Source: a bacterium
Lineage (GTDB): Bacteria; SZUA-79; Acidulodesulfobacterales; Acidulodesulfobacteraceae
Length of the DNA stretch: 31,792 bases
Reading direction: 5' to 3'
Assembly (NCBI GenBank): GCA_021788495.1
Contig: JAJYKQ010000006.1
Coordinates: forward strand, 1 to 31,792
A model generated the notes under the pieces. The model was not told where the DNA came from, made no database searches, and saw only the letters and a list, made by a program, of their open reading frames with translations. The translations under genes and the position numbers were made by a program. Positions 1 to 6,553 of this stretch are shown here, piece by piece. The stretch's first letter is position 1; each line of letters opens with the position of its first letter.

Positions 1-2
1 AA

Positions 3-1478
3 ACAAATATTGCACTCGGCAATGTACCGTTAGTATCGAGCGATACTTCTTTTAATCTTTCTACTCAAGTTGACCCGTCTAATGCTTCAAACTTAGACGT
101 AATGTGGACAGGCCCCGACGGCTCCGCCCAGCCCGTAACAAGCCAGGTAACCGGCGGCACTCTGGGCGCATACGTAAATCTTGAACAAAACGTAGCGCCG
201 TCTTACATAAACCAGCTTAATTCCCTTGCGGCGTCCGTTACCGATAACGTCAACTCCCTGCAATACAACGGTTACGGTTTGGACGGCTCTACCGGCAACT
301 ATTTCTTTAAACCGGATTTGACGACGTCTACAACTGCAACCGATGCCACAATATCTACCGGCATGGTAACTAATCCCGCGGATTTGACAGGGGATAATTA
401 TACGATTTCTACGAGCGGCGGCGGTGTTTTTACGGTTCAAAATACTACAACTGGTCAAACTTTAAACAGTTCTGCCGTAAGCGTTTCTTCCGCTACTAAT
501 AAATACAATCAGAAAGTTTATACTATAGGTTTTGATGGGGTTTCAGTTAATATAACTGGAACATCTACATCCGACATTCCTCCAGCCGGTTCAACAAGTG
601 GAGGAAGTACTACCGATACTTTCACCGTCAACCAATTGACGACCAATCCGGCTTTTACTATGGCGGTCAATCCAAATCTTACAACCTCTCAGGTAGCGGC
701 GGCATCGGCCGTTTCAACCGCTGTTAATCCTAACAATACCGGCAACGCAACGATTAGCGCCGGAGCGGTTATTAATCCTACGGACGTTACTAACGGAACG
801 ACTATAGCAAATAGCAATGAAGGCGGACAATATACTATTAAATATACGGGACCTGGAACAACAGATACCGGAGATTTTACAGTTACCAACAATACTACAA
901 ATTTAACTCAAACAATAAATAATATACCAATTACGACAAATTCGTCAGGTCAATCCGAATATTCCATTTTTTTTGGTAATCAGAGTTTTAGCGGTAGTAA
1001 TGGCGGGCAGGCAGAAAACTTTCACGTTACCCTTACAGGAACGCCGCAAAACGGCGATACGTTTACCGCAAATGTTTTATCGCCGTCTGCAAGTTCGACT
1101 CCATCTGCTTATGCCACGCCCATGACTTTATCTCAGATGATGGCGGCGGGTTTATCAGGCAATAACGAAAACGCGCTTGCCCTCGGCGCGCTTCAAAATA
1201 ACAATCTGCCTATTAACGGGACAAGTTCGACTATTTCGACGTATTATTCAAATATAGTTTCAAATATTGGAACGCAGGCTCAGAACGCTAACACAAACTA
1301 TACAAATTCGACGTCGGTTTTGACGAATTTGCAGAATCAGCTCCAATCGTTCGTCGGAGTAAATATGAACCAGCAGATGACGAACCTCGTCAATTACCAG
1401 AATTCGTATCAGGCAGCTGCGGCGATTACAAGCTCGGTTCAGGCAATTATGACGGCGCTTTTAAGCACGGTGCCGTAA
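3..1478 (+). CDS. flgK: Flagellar hook-associated protein 1 (FlgK), 5'-truncated
   Basis: FlgK forms the first ring of the hook-filament junction. The frame is open from base 3, so the gene starts before the window; an internal ATG at 102 is not the true start. Visible FlgK hallmarks are a segment reading GNVPLVSSDT just after the window edge, the stretch GGTLGAYVNLEQNVAPSYI followed by LNSLAASVTDNVNSLQ and GYGLDG, and the C-terminal coiled coil ending NYQNSYQAAAAITSSVQAIM, which matches the conserved D0 helix of FlgK. The middle is a Thr/Ser/Asn-rich beta-type insertion that seems to contain two related copies (about 339-486 and 741-935). A late GTPQNGDTF motif is typical of FlgK outer domains. 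flgL follows downstream. The family call is strong; the extent of the missing N-terminus is unknown. Confidence 0.93.
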   Translation, partial: TNIALGNVPLVSSDTSFNLSTQVDPSNASNLDVMWTGPDGSAQPVTSQVTGGTLGAYVNLEQNVAPSYINQLNSLAASVTDNVNSLQYNGYGLDGSTGNYFFKPDLTTSTTATDATISTGMVTNPADLTGDNYTISTSGGGVFTVQNTTTGQTLNSSAVSVSSATNKYNQKVYTIGFDGVSVNITGTSTSDIPPAGSTSGGSTTDTFTVNQLTTNPAFTMAVNPNLTTSQVAAASAVSTAVNPNNTGNATISAGAVINPTDVTNGTTIANSNEGGQYTIKYTGPGTTDTGDFTVTNNTTNLTQTINNIPITTNSSGQSEYSIFFGNQSFSGSNGGQAENFHVTLTGTPQNGDTFTANVLSPSASSTPSAYATPMTLSQMMAAGLSGNNENALALGALQNNNLPINGTSSTISTYYSNIVSNIGTQAQNANTNYTNSTSVLTNLQNQLQSFVGVNMNQQMTNLVNYQNSYQAAAAITSSVQAIMTALLSTVP

Positions 1479-1490
1479 TCAATAAAAGAC

Positions 1491-1516
1491 TGGATTCCCG
1501 CCTGCGCGGGAATGAC
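1491..1516. repeat. Short GC-rich palindromic repeat (proteobacterial intergenic hairpin)
   Basis: Directly after the flgK stop lies a perfect 8-bp stem, ATTCCCGC (1494-1501) and GCGGGAAT (1506-1513), with a 4-nt CTGC loop. The surrounding TGGATTCCCG...GGGAATGAC is a sequence I recognise as a very common dispersed intergenic repeat in proteobacteria. It is much more GC-rich than its surroundings. It could weakly terminate flgK transcription, but no T-run follows. Confidence 0.7.
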
Positions 1517-1532
1517 AAGAGAAGGAAAAAAA

Positions 1533-1577
1533 GAAAAAAGGTGTCAGATTTATTGGAAAAAAGGTGTCAGATTTATT
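1533..1577. repeat. Tandem 22-bp direct repeat carrying GGTGTCAGATTTATT
   Basis: Two identical 22-bp copies lie at 1533-1554 and 1556-1577 (period 23 bp). Each runs from GAAAAAAGG to TGTCAGATTTATT. The same GGTGTCAGATT core recurs at 1638-1648 and, inverted, in the right arm of the adjacent element (1694-1721). This suggests accumulated ends of one family of small mobile repeats rather than coding sequence. Confidence 0.75.
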
Positions 1578-1630
1578 TATTCTCTTACTCTCGTATGCAC
1601 CTGCGGGTATATAGCGATAAAAGACATAAA

Positions 1631-1721
1631 GGATAAAGGTGTCAGATTTTATTTTCCGCATAAGAGACGTTCAATCTTAGTTTAAAGTTATTCGCGGAAA
1701 ATTAATCTGACACCTTTATCC
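1631..1721. mobile_element. 91-bp inverted-repeat element (MITE/REP-like)
   Basis: The left arm at 1631-1659 (GGATAAAGGTGTCAGATT...TTTTCCGC) is the reverse complement of the right arm at 1694-1721, apart from a one-base length difference and a substitution near TTTT/TTAA. About 34 bp separate the arms. The whole folds into a long hairpin and contains no gene. Repeats of the AAATCTGNCNCC type are, to my knowledge, often associated with IS200-like REP-associated transposases, but no transposase is in this window. The element lies 35 bp upstream of the flgL start. Confidence 0.65.
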
Positions 1722-1755
1722 AAAGCGTCAAGAAAAGTGTTTGGAGGCAAATAAA

Positions 1756-2742
1756 ATGATACAGATAACTAATGCGATGATATATAACAATATTAATAAT
1801 GAACTGCTTAACGAATCTAACAGCGTATATAACCTTCAGGACGAGATTTCGAGCGGCTTGCAGATTATGTCGCCGCAGGATAATCCGGGCGGCATGGTTA
1901 ACGTTTTGTCGTATAACAACAGTACTGCACTCGTCACGCAATACAATTCAAACGTTAGTATTGCAGCTAATATCGGTTCTTTAGCTTCTTCTACAATAAC
2001 AAACGCAATGAACGTGGTAAACCAGGCAAATTCTCTTGCCGTCGAAATGGCAAACGGGACGAATACTCCTGCAAATAATCAGGCGGCAGCCCAGCAGGTA
2101 GGGCAGATGATTAACGAACTTACGCAGTATGCGGATACCTCTTATAACGGACAAAATCTTTTTACAGGGAACAATTTAAATTTGACGTCGGCATATACGG
2201 CCGTATCTCATAAAATTACTGGTTTAATCGGAATACCCTCATCCTCATCCCTTTCTTATAATGTTTATACTTATGCAGGAACGGATACTAGCCAGAATTA
2301 TCAGATAACCCAAAATGAAACTGTAACGCCTACGCTTACCGCCGATGCTATCTTCGGAAATGACCCCGTCCCCTCAAGCACATCCTCTGCAACAGTTCCC
2401 TCCGGTCTCATTTCCGTTCTTTCGCTTTTTCAGTCGGAACTTCAGAAAAACGTGTATCAGCAAAATTCATCATCTATTATTCAAGGCATACAGAACGGAT
2501 TAAGCACTATGACTGCCGCACAGGCTACTATAGGAACGGTAACGGAGAGGCTTAATGAACAGCAGACGAGCTATCAGACCGTTTTGACAAATATTTCCCA
2601 ACTCCTAAGCCAGACGCAGGACGTGAATGTAGCGCAGGCTATGACTAATCTTACGCAGGCGCAGGAGTCTTATCAGGCTACGCTAGAAGCTTCGTCTAAT
2701 ATTACTTCGCTTACGCCTATGCTTCTCCAGTATTTAAAATAG
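1756..2742 (+). CDS. flgL: Flagellar hook-associated protein 3 (FlgL)
   Basis: FlgL is the second junction protein between hook and filament, exported by the flagellar type III system. The N-terminus, IQITNAMIYNNINNELL, followed by LQDEISSGLQIMSPQDNPGGMVNVLSY, is the flagellin-like D0/D1 region shared by FlgL and flagellin. The C-terminus, DVNVAQAMTNLTQAQESYQ ending MLLQYL, is characteristic of FlgL. The predicted 328 residues fit the family. The chosen ATG at 1756 has a GGAGG at 1743-1747 with 8-nt spacing; the upstream in-frame TTG at 1741 would place the ribosome binding site inside the gene. Normally co-transcribed with flgK, it is here separated from it by 277 bp of repeats, so it may depend on read-through or its own promoter. 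Confidence 0.93.
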   Translation: MIQITNAMIYNNINNELLNESNSVYNLQDEISSGLQIMSPQDNPGGMVNVLSYNNSTALVTQYNSNVSIAANIGSLASSTITNAMNVVNQANSLAVEMANGTNTPANNQAAAQQVGQMINELTQYADTSYNGQNLFTGNNLNLTSAYTAVSHKITGLIGIPSSSSLSYNVYTYAGTDTSQNYQITQNETVTPTLTADAIFGNDPVPSSTSSATVPSGLISVLSLFQSELQKNVYQQNSSSIIQGIQNGLSTMTAAQATIGTVTERLNEQQTSYQTVLTNISQLLSQTQDVNVAQAMTNLTQAQESYQATLEASSNITSLTPMLLQYLK

Positions 2743-2870
2743 TCTATAGGTCTTCATATTTTCTATATGCTATTATGCTATATTATAAGCTATAGCCTAT
2801 AATTATAATAGCCCGTAAGTTTTACAAACGATGCGCAATAAAATAGCAATACAAAACAATAAAAATATCA

Positions 2871-2876
2871 TATAAT
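2871..2876 (+). promoter_or_regulatory. Possible -10 box upstream of csrA
   Basis: A perfect TATAAT sits 20 bp ahead of the csrA ATG in the 153-bp flgL-csrA gap. The best -35 candidate, AATACA 17 bp upstream, is weak. In such AT-rich sequence chance matches are frequent, so this is only a plausible site for separate csrA-fliW transcription. Confidence 0.3.
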
Positions 2877-2895
2877 ATAACAAATAATTTTAATC

Positions 2896-3219
2896 ATGCT
2901 GATTCTTACGAGAAAGGCCGGAGAGAGCATTAAAATCGGCGACGACGTAACTATAGAAGTATTATCTATGTCGGGGAGCAGCGTAAAAATAGGAATAGAC
3001 GCTCCAAAGTCTATAAATATTTTAAGAAAAGAACTTTACGATATAATTAAGAACGAAAATATAAACGCTTCGGCAGTCAGCTTAGACGATATATCCGGTT
3101 TGAATAAACTAAACGAACTGAATGAGCTTAATAACTTCGATAACTTTAATAAACTTAACGAATTAAACGGAATTAAAAATTTAAACGTTTTATCCTCGGA
3201 TAAAAATAAAAAAATATAA
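2896..3219 (+). CDS. csrA: Carbon storage regulator CsrA with Asn/Leu-rich tail
   Basis: CsrA is a dimeric RNA-binding protein that blocks translation at GGA sites, notably of flagellin mRNA, and is sequestered by FliW. Residues 1-55 are canonical: MLILTRKAGESIKIGD, then VKIGIDAPKSINILRKELYD with the RNA-binding arginine at residue 44. CsrA is usually 60-75 residues; this one is 107. The additional tail (about residues 66-98) is low-complexity, repeating L-N-E-L-N and N-F units, and is encoded by a semi-repetitive AT-rich tract at about 3105-3190. No strong ribosome binding site precedes the ATG. fliW starts 17 bp downstream, the standard flagellar pairing. Family confidence is very high; the tail's role is unknown. 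Confidence 0.95.
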   Translation: MLILTRKAGESIKIGDDVTIEVLSMSGSSVKIGIDAPKSINILRKELYDIIKNENINASAVSLDDISGLNKLNELNELNNFDNFNKLNELNGIKNLNVLSSDKNKKI

Positions 3220-3225
3220 AAGGAG
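3220..3225 (+). promoter_or_regulatory. Ribosome binding site of fliW
   Basis: AAGGAG begins one base after the csrA stop codon and lies 11 nt before the fliW ATG, supporting tight csrA-fliW translation from one transcript. Confidence 0.6.
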
Positions 3226-3236
3226 TTTTATAATTA

Positions 3237-3695
3237 ATGGATTCCGAAATTTTAGTAAAAAGTATATATTATCCCGAAGGGGTTGCGGTAGAAAAGTCGA
3301 AAATTTTAGAATTCGTTAAGCCTATACTGGGATTTAACGATTTAAAAAAATATTGCATATTAAATATAAATAAAGAAAAAAATCTTCCTTTTTTTATACT
3401 GCAAAGTATCGAAAACGATAAACTTTGCTTTATCGTAGCCGACCCGAACTATTTCTTTAAGGATTATACTGCGGGTATAACGGAAGAAGATAAAGAACTT
3501 ATAGGATTAAAAGATAAAACCGACGCTATTATATTCGTTATAGTAACCGTTTTTAAAGACTTATATTCCTCTACGGTTAATCTAAAAGCTCCGATAATAA
3601 TCAACGTTAAAAGCCGAAAAGCTATGCAGACAGTCTTAAACAACGATTTATACGACGTTAAACAGAAACTTCCCATAAATCCCGTTAAAGCCTGA
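3237..3695 (+). CDS. fliW: Flagellar assembly factor FliW
   Basis: FliW is a cytoplasmic antagonist of CsrA; free flagellin captures FliW and releases CsrA to repress flagellin translation. The 152-residue protein has the family's landmarks: an N-terminal strand region, a central segment FILQSIENDKLCFIVADPNYFF (about residues 52-73) matching the conserved LQS...F.V.DP region, and a C-terminal LKAPIIINVKSRKAMQTVLNN stretch typical of FliW (N-L-x-A-P-I-x-I-N). It follows csrA directly. It converges on the reverse-strand GGDEF gene with a 41-bp gap in which I see no clear terminator. Confidence 0.92.
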   Translation: MDSEILVKSIYYPEGVAVEKSKILEFVKPILGFNDLKKYCILNINKEKNLPFFILQSIENDKLCFIVADPNYFFKDYTAGITEEDKELIGLKDKTDAIIFVIVTVFKDLYSSTVNLKAPIIINVKSRKAMQTVLNNDLYDVKQKLPINPVKA

Positions 3696-3736
3696 TGCAA
3701 TAATAATTCCAACCATTAATTATTAACTATTAACCG

Positions 3737-4750
3737 TTAATAAACGCCGCCGCTTTCGGGGTTTCTTCTGTCGGTTATTATATTTGAACCGGACATATCT
3801 TTTGCGGCTTTTTTAAGTCCCGAGACTATTTCGCTTATCTGTCCGTAATGCGTAATTTTTTTATTTACGTTTTCTATAATTGCTATAGACAGGCTCATTA
3901 TAGGAAATCTTTGAAGATTTTTTTGCCTTCCGTAAGCTTCTATGTATCCTCGTTCTTTATCCGTGTTATCGTAAAAAGAAAGGATGATTTTATCGAAATT
4001 AGCTATTATATTGTTTGATATTTCCAATATGTCCTCGTTGTGGGACATTATTACGAAATCGTCGCCGCCTATATGTCCTATAAATACGTATTTTTCGATA
4101 TTTCTGCGTTTTGCTTTGGAAATATCGTAAACGGTAGTAGCAATAAGCCTTGAGGTCATCATTATAACTTCGTCGCCCCTCAAAAAACCGTATTTGTCGT
4201 TATACGATTTAAAGTTGTCTATATCAATATAAGCAAAAGCAAAATCGATATCTTCGTCTAATTTGGTTTTTACCGATTCTATTATTGACGAGTTTCCGGG
4301 CAGTTTAGTAAGCGGATTTGCGTCTAATGCCGATTTAGAAGATTTTATTATGCTTTCTGTCTTATACTTGAGTTCGTTTTTGCTTAGCGGTTCTTTAATG
4401 TAATCTTTTAAAATATATTTTTCCGATGAGGCAATAGATTTAAAATCAAAATCAGGAGGAATAATAAAAAGAATCGGAATATTGCTCAGCATGTTGTCTA
4501 TCTGCATATCGTTAATCATTTTCAGTTCTTTTTTGTATTCAAGTTCGTTTTTTTGCATTATAGAACCGATTACTATTATAATTAAATTCGGCGGGGATGC
4601 GTAAACCGAATAGTATGCCCGGTTAAAAGAATCGAACATCATTATATTATATTCTTCGAGTTCGTCTTTTATAAAGGATTTATAAAAGTTTTTTTCGGAT
4701 TCGTCGAGTACCGCAAATATTTTATAAGATTTATTTTTTTGTTTGTTCAT
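3737..4750 (-). CDS. Pseudo-receiver / GGDEF-family protein with GGDDF motif
   Basis: A 337-residue two-part signalling protein. Residues about 8-130 look receiver-like (hydrophobic beta strands LIIIVIG and IPILFIIPP, and a KEPLSKNEL end), but no aspartate sits at the expected phosphoacceptor strand, so it is probably a pseudo-receiver. Residues about 145-325 are a GGDEF domain: NPLTKLPGN, AYIDIDNFKSYNDKYGF with the metal-site aspartates, and GHIGGDDFVIM. The signature is GGDDF at 228-232 instead of GGDEF/GGEEF, and no RxxD inhibitory site precedes it. A GHIGGDDF form is, in my recollection, typical of one GGDEF subfamily, so cyclic-di-GMP synthesis is uncertain. It lies downstream of the HDOD gene on the same strand with a 25-bp gap, suggesting one operon. 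Confidence 0.85.
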   Translation of the reverse strand: MNKQKNKSYKIFAVLDESEKNFYKSFIKDELEEYNIMMFDSFNRAYYSVYASPPNLIIIVIGSIMQKNELEYKKELKMINDMQIDNMLSNIPILFIIPPDFDFKSIASSEKYILKDYIKEPLSKNELKYKTESIIKSSKSALDANPLTKLPGNSSIIESVKTKLDEDIDFAFAYIDIDNFKSYNDKYGFLRGDEVIMMTSRLIATTVYDISKAKRRNIEKYVFIGHIGGDDFVIMSHNEDILEISNNIIANFDKIILSFYDNTDKERGYIEAYGRQKNLQRFPIMSLSIAIIENVNKKITHYGQISEIVSGLKKAAKDMSGSNIITDRRNPESGGVY

Positions 4751-4775
4751 GCATTATTATTCAATTTTTATTTGA

Positions 4776-5678
4776 CTAGTCGAATATATTCAGTTCGTCT
4801 TTGTACAGATAAATTTCTTCTATCGCCGATTTTATAAAATCGATATTAATTCCTAAAATATTCATGGAATCGGTATTTATTTTTTCTAAGTAAGTTGAGC
4901 CTGAAAATCCAACTCCCATAGCCCTTGTCAAAAAATCCGCAATGTTTAATATCGCCGTTTCTTTTTTGAAATCGTCGGCAAGAGCGGGATTATGATGGTA
5001 TTTTATAGGTATATATATAGAGGAAGGAAGATTCCATTCTTTTACCAGCATATACCCAAGCTGGTCGTGAGATATGTTGAGAATATCATGTTCTACTTTT
5101 TCCAAAGGTTTTTCTTCTTTTTGCGCTGTTTCCAATATAGTCTTAAAATCTTTCTTAAAAGTCGTTGCTATAATAATTTTCCCTATGTCATGCAGCAAGC
5201 CGACCGCAAACATATTGTCGGGATCTACGGTTTGCTGTTGTTTTTGTTTTTCGTTTGATTTTAATTTACCGGTTTCGCCGGTTTTTTTTATGCTTTTGTT
5301 TATTTCCTGAGAAATATGTTTGGAAGCGAATGCGCAGAACAGGGAATGTTCCGAAAGACCGGTCATAGCTTCTTCCATTGCGGTGAAAACCGATGTAGAA
5401 ATTACGATGCTCTTTAATACGTTTGCGCCTAAAAGCACTATGGCATGGTTAATGCTGTATATTCTTTGCGGAAACCCGTAAAAAGGAGAGTTTACTATTT
5501 TTAATATTCTTGCGGACAGGCTAACGTCTTTGGACATCAAATCGCCGATATTTTTGATAGAAAAATTATCGTTATCTATTTCTTCCGAAATTTTAGTTAA
5601 AACCTTAGGCAGGGTAGGTATATTTTCGGTTTTTTTAACGGTAGCTATTAACTTGTCCAAGGTGTCTATTTTTTTCAT
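4776..5678 (-). CDS. HDOD-domain signalling protein
   Basis: A 300-residue protein made almost entirely of an HDOD domain. Landmarks are IPTLPKVLTKI (about residues 20-30), LSARILKIVNSPFYGFP (54-70), SINHAIVLLGANVLKSIV (75-92) and AVGLLHDIGKIII (158-170), followed by LGYMLVKEWNLPSSI and IKYHHNP. A Lys/Gln-rich linker at about 130-152 interrupts the domain. HDOD proteins generally act as non-catalytic signalling scaffolds in motility and cyclic-di-GMP networks, although here an HD pair (163-164) is preserved. The start overlaps the stop of the upstream small gene in an ATGA, indicating translational coupling. Substrate and partners cannot be read from sequence. Confidence 0.88.
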   Translation of the reverse strand: MKKIDTLDKLIATVKKTENIPTLPKVLTKISEEIDNDNFSIKNIGDLMSKDVSLSARILKIVNSPFYGFPQRIYSINHAIVLLGANVLKSIVISTSVFTAMEEAMTGLSEHSLFCAFASKHISQEINKSIKKTGETGKLKSNEKQKQQQTVDPDNMFAVGLLHDIGKIIIATTFKKDFKTILETAQKEEKPLEKVEHDILNISHDQLGYMLVKEWNLPSSIYIPIKYHHNPALADDFKKETAILNIADFLTRAMGVGFSGSTYLEKINTDSMNILGINIDFIKSAIEEIYLYKDELNIFD

Positions 5679-6055
5679 TTGCCGCGTTCACCGGAATTAT
5701 GGGTTTCGCCGTAAAATTTAATTATCTGATTTTTAATTGCGTCTTTGATTTCTTCCATATATTCATAACCATCGTCATTTTTAAATCTTTTTTCTAAAGA
5801 CGCTATCTCTTTTTCCATTTTTTCTTTATTTTCTACGGAAATTTCATTATCTTTTTCCCTGTCGCGGCCGGTTCCTTCTATAAATATATGCATTTCTTCG
5901 GGAGAAGAATATTCGCCGCTTATTTTTTTTATATTTTCTATAAATTTATCGGTTAATTCCGTTCCTTTTTTAAGAATAGTTATACCTTTTCTGGAAACTA
6001 TATCTTTTGCCAGGACATCCCCTGCTTTTAATTTGTCGGTTTTAATTTTCTGCAT
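5675..6055 (-). CDS. Small protein with HD-GYP-type N-terminal accessory domain
   Basis: A 126-residue protein. Its first 45 residues (KIKTDKLKAGDVLAKDIVS, then GITILKKGTELTDKFIENIKK) match the short beta-rich module often found at the N-terminus of HD-GYP and related phosphodiesterases (L-x-x-G-x-x-L-A-x-D-V, G-x-x-L-x-x-G-T-x-L-T). The rest is charged and helical. Here the module stands alone, with no HD-GYP domain. It is immediately upstream of, and overlaps by 4 bp, the HDOD gene, so the pair may work as one split signalling unit. Function is inferred only from the domain pattern. Confidence 0.65.
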   Translation of the reverse strand: MQKIKTDKLKAGDVLAKDIVSRKGITILKKGTELTDKFIENIKKISGEYSSPEEMHIFIEGTGRDREKDNEISVENKEKMEKEIASLEKRFKNDDGYEYMEEIKDAIKNQIIKFYGETHNSGERGK

Positions 6056-6080
6056 ATTTTTCCGTTTTGTGTTGATTTAT

Positions 6081-6089
6081 ATTATATCA
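6081..6089 (-). promoter_or_regulatory. Extended -10 promoter for the 6055-3737 operon
   Basis: On the reverse strand this reads TGATATAAT, a full extended -10 (TGnTATAAT), 25 bp upstream of the ATG at 6055. No good -35 is visible, as is normal for extended -10 promoters. The same 9-mer occurs ahead of the flgJ-like gene. Confidence 0.5.
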
Positions 6090-6156
6090 TATTATAAAAT
6101 TATAATAGTTATTATAATTAATAAGCAAATAAAAATAAATAAAAATAAATAAAAAA

Positions 6157-6516
6157 ATGAATTTATTGAAATTAAAAATTGCCGATAATATTATTATATT
6201 GAATAATTATATAATGTTAATTTTATCCGAAAAAAGAGAAAATCCGGTTAATTTAAAAAAAATATTCGAAAGAAAAGTTTTGCTGACGAGATTGTTTTTT
6301 AAATCCGGCATACGCTGTGAAAATTTAGATTTAAGCAGGTTTAAAAACATAAACGAAGAAGTTTATAAAATCGATATACAGAATAAATTATCATATATTA
6401 TAGAATCGGATAAAAAAATTATCGATATGCTGGACGGCATGAAAGAAAACGTCGGCGAAAAAATAGCGATGCTTAATAAAATTTCTTCGGCTATAAAAGC
6501 TTATAAATCAAACTAA
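6157..6516 (+). CDS. Hypothetical small helical protein
   Basis: A 119-residue, Lys/Ile/Asn-rich protein predicted to be mostly helical, with no membrane segment, signal peptide or recognised motif. Its size, helical character and position among flagellar genes, 37 bp upstream of a PilZ-like gene, are reminiscent of flagellar export chaperones of the FliT/FlgN type, but I see no sequence signature that proves this. The leader is a run of A-rich triplets (AAATAAATAAA) with no Shine-Dalgarno, so the exact start is uncertain. Its codon usage looks like that of its neighbours, supporting a real gene. Confidence 0.6.
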   Translation: MNLLKLKIADNIIILNNYIMLILSEKRENPVNLKKIFERKVLLTRLFFKSGIRCENLDLSRFKNINEEVYKIDIQNKLSYIIESDKKIIDMLDGMKENVGEKIAMLNKISSAIKAYKSN

Positions 6517-6553
6517 CAATTATTAAATTAAATAAAAAACGGACGGACGATAA

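Noticed and set aside
1479..1941. Reverse open frames in the flgK-flgL gap
   Set aside because: They read through palindromic repeats and into the antisense of flgL; no ribosome binding site or family similarity.
3105..3190. Short repeated units read as a CRISPR-like array
   Set aside because: The units are irregular hexamer-like codons inside csrA without spacers; they encode the L-N tail.
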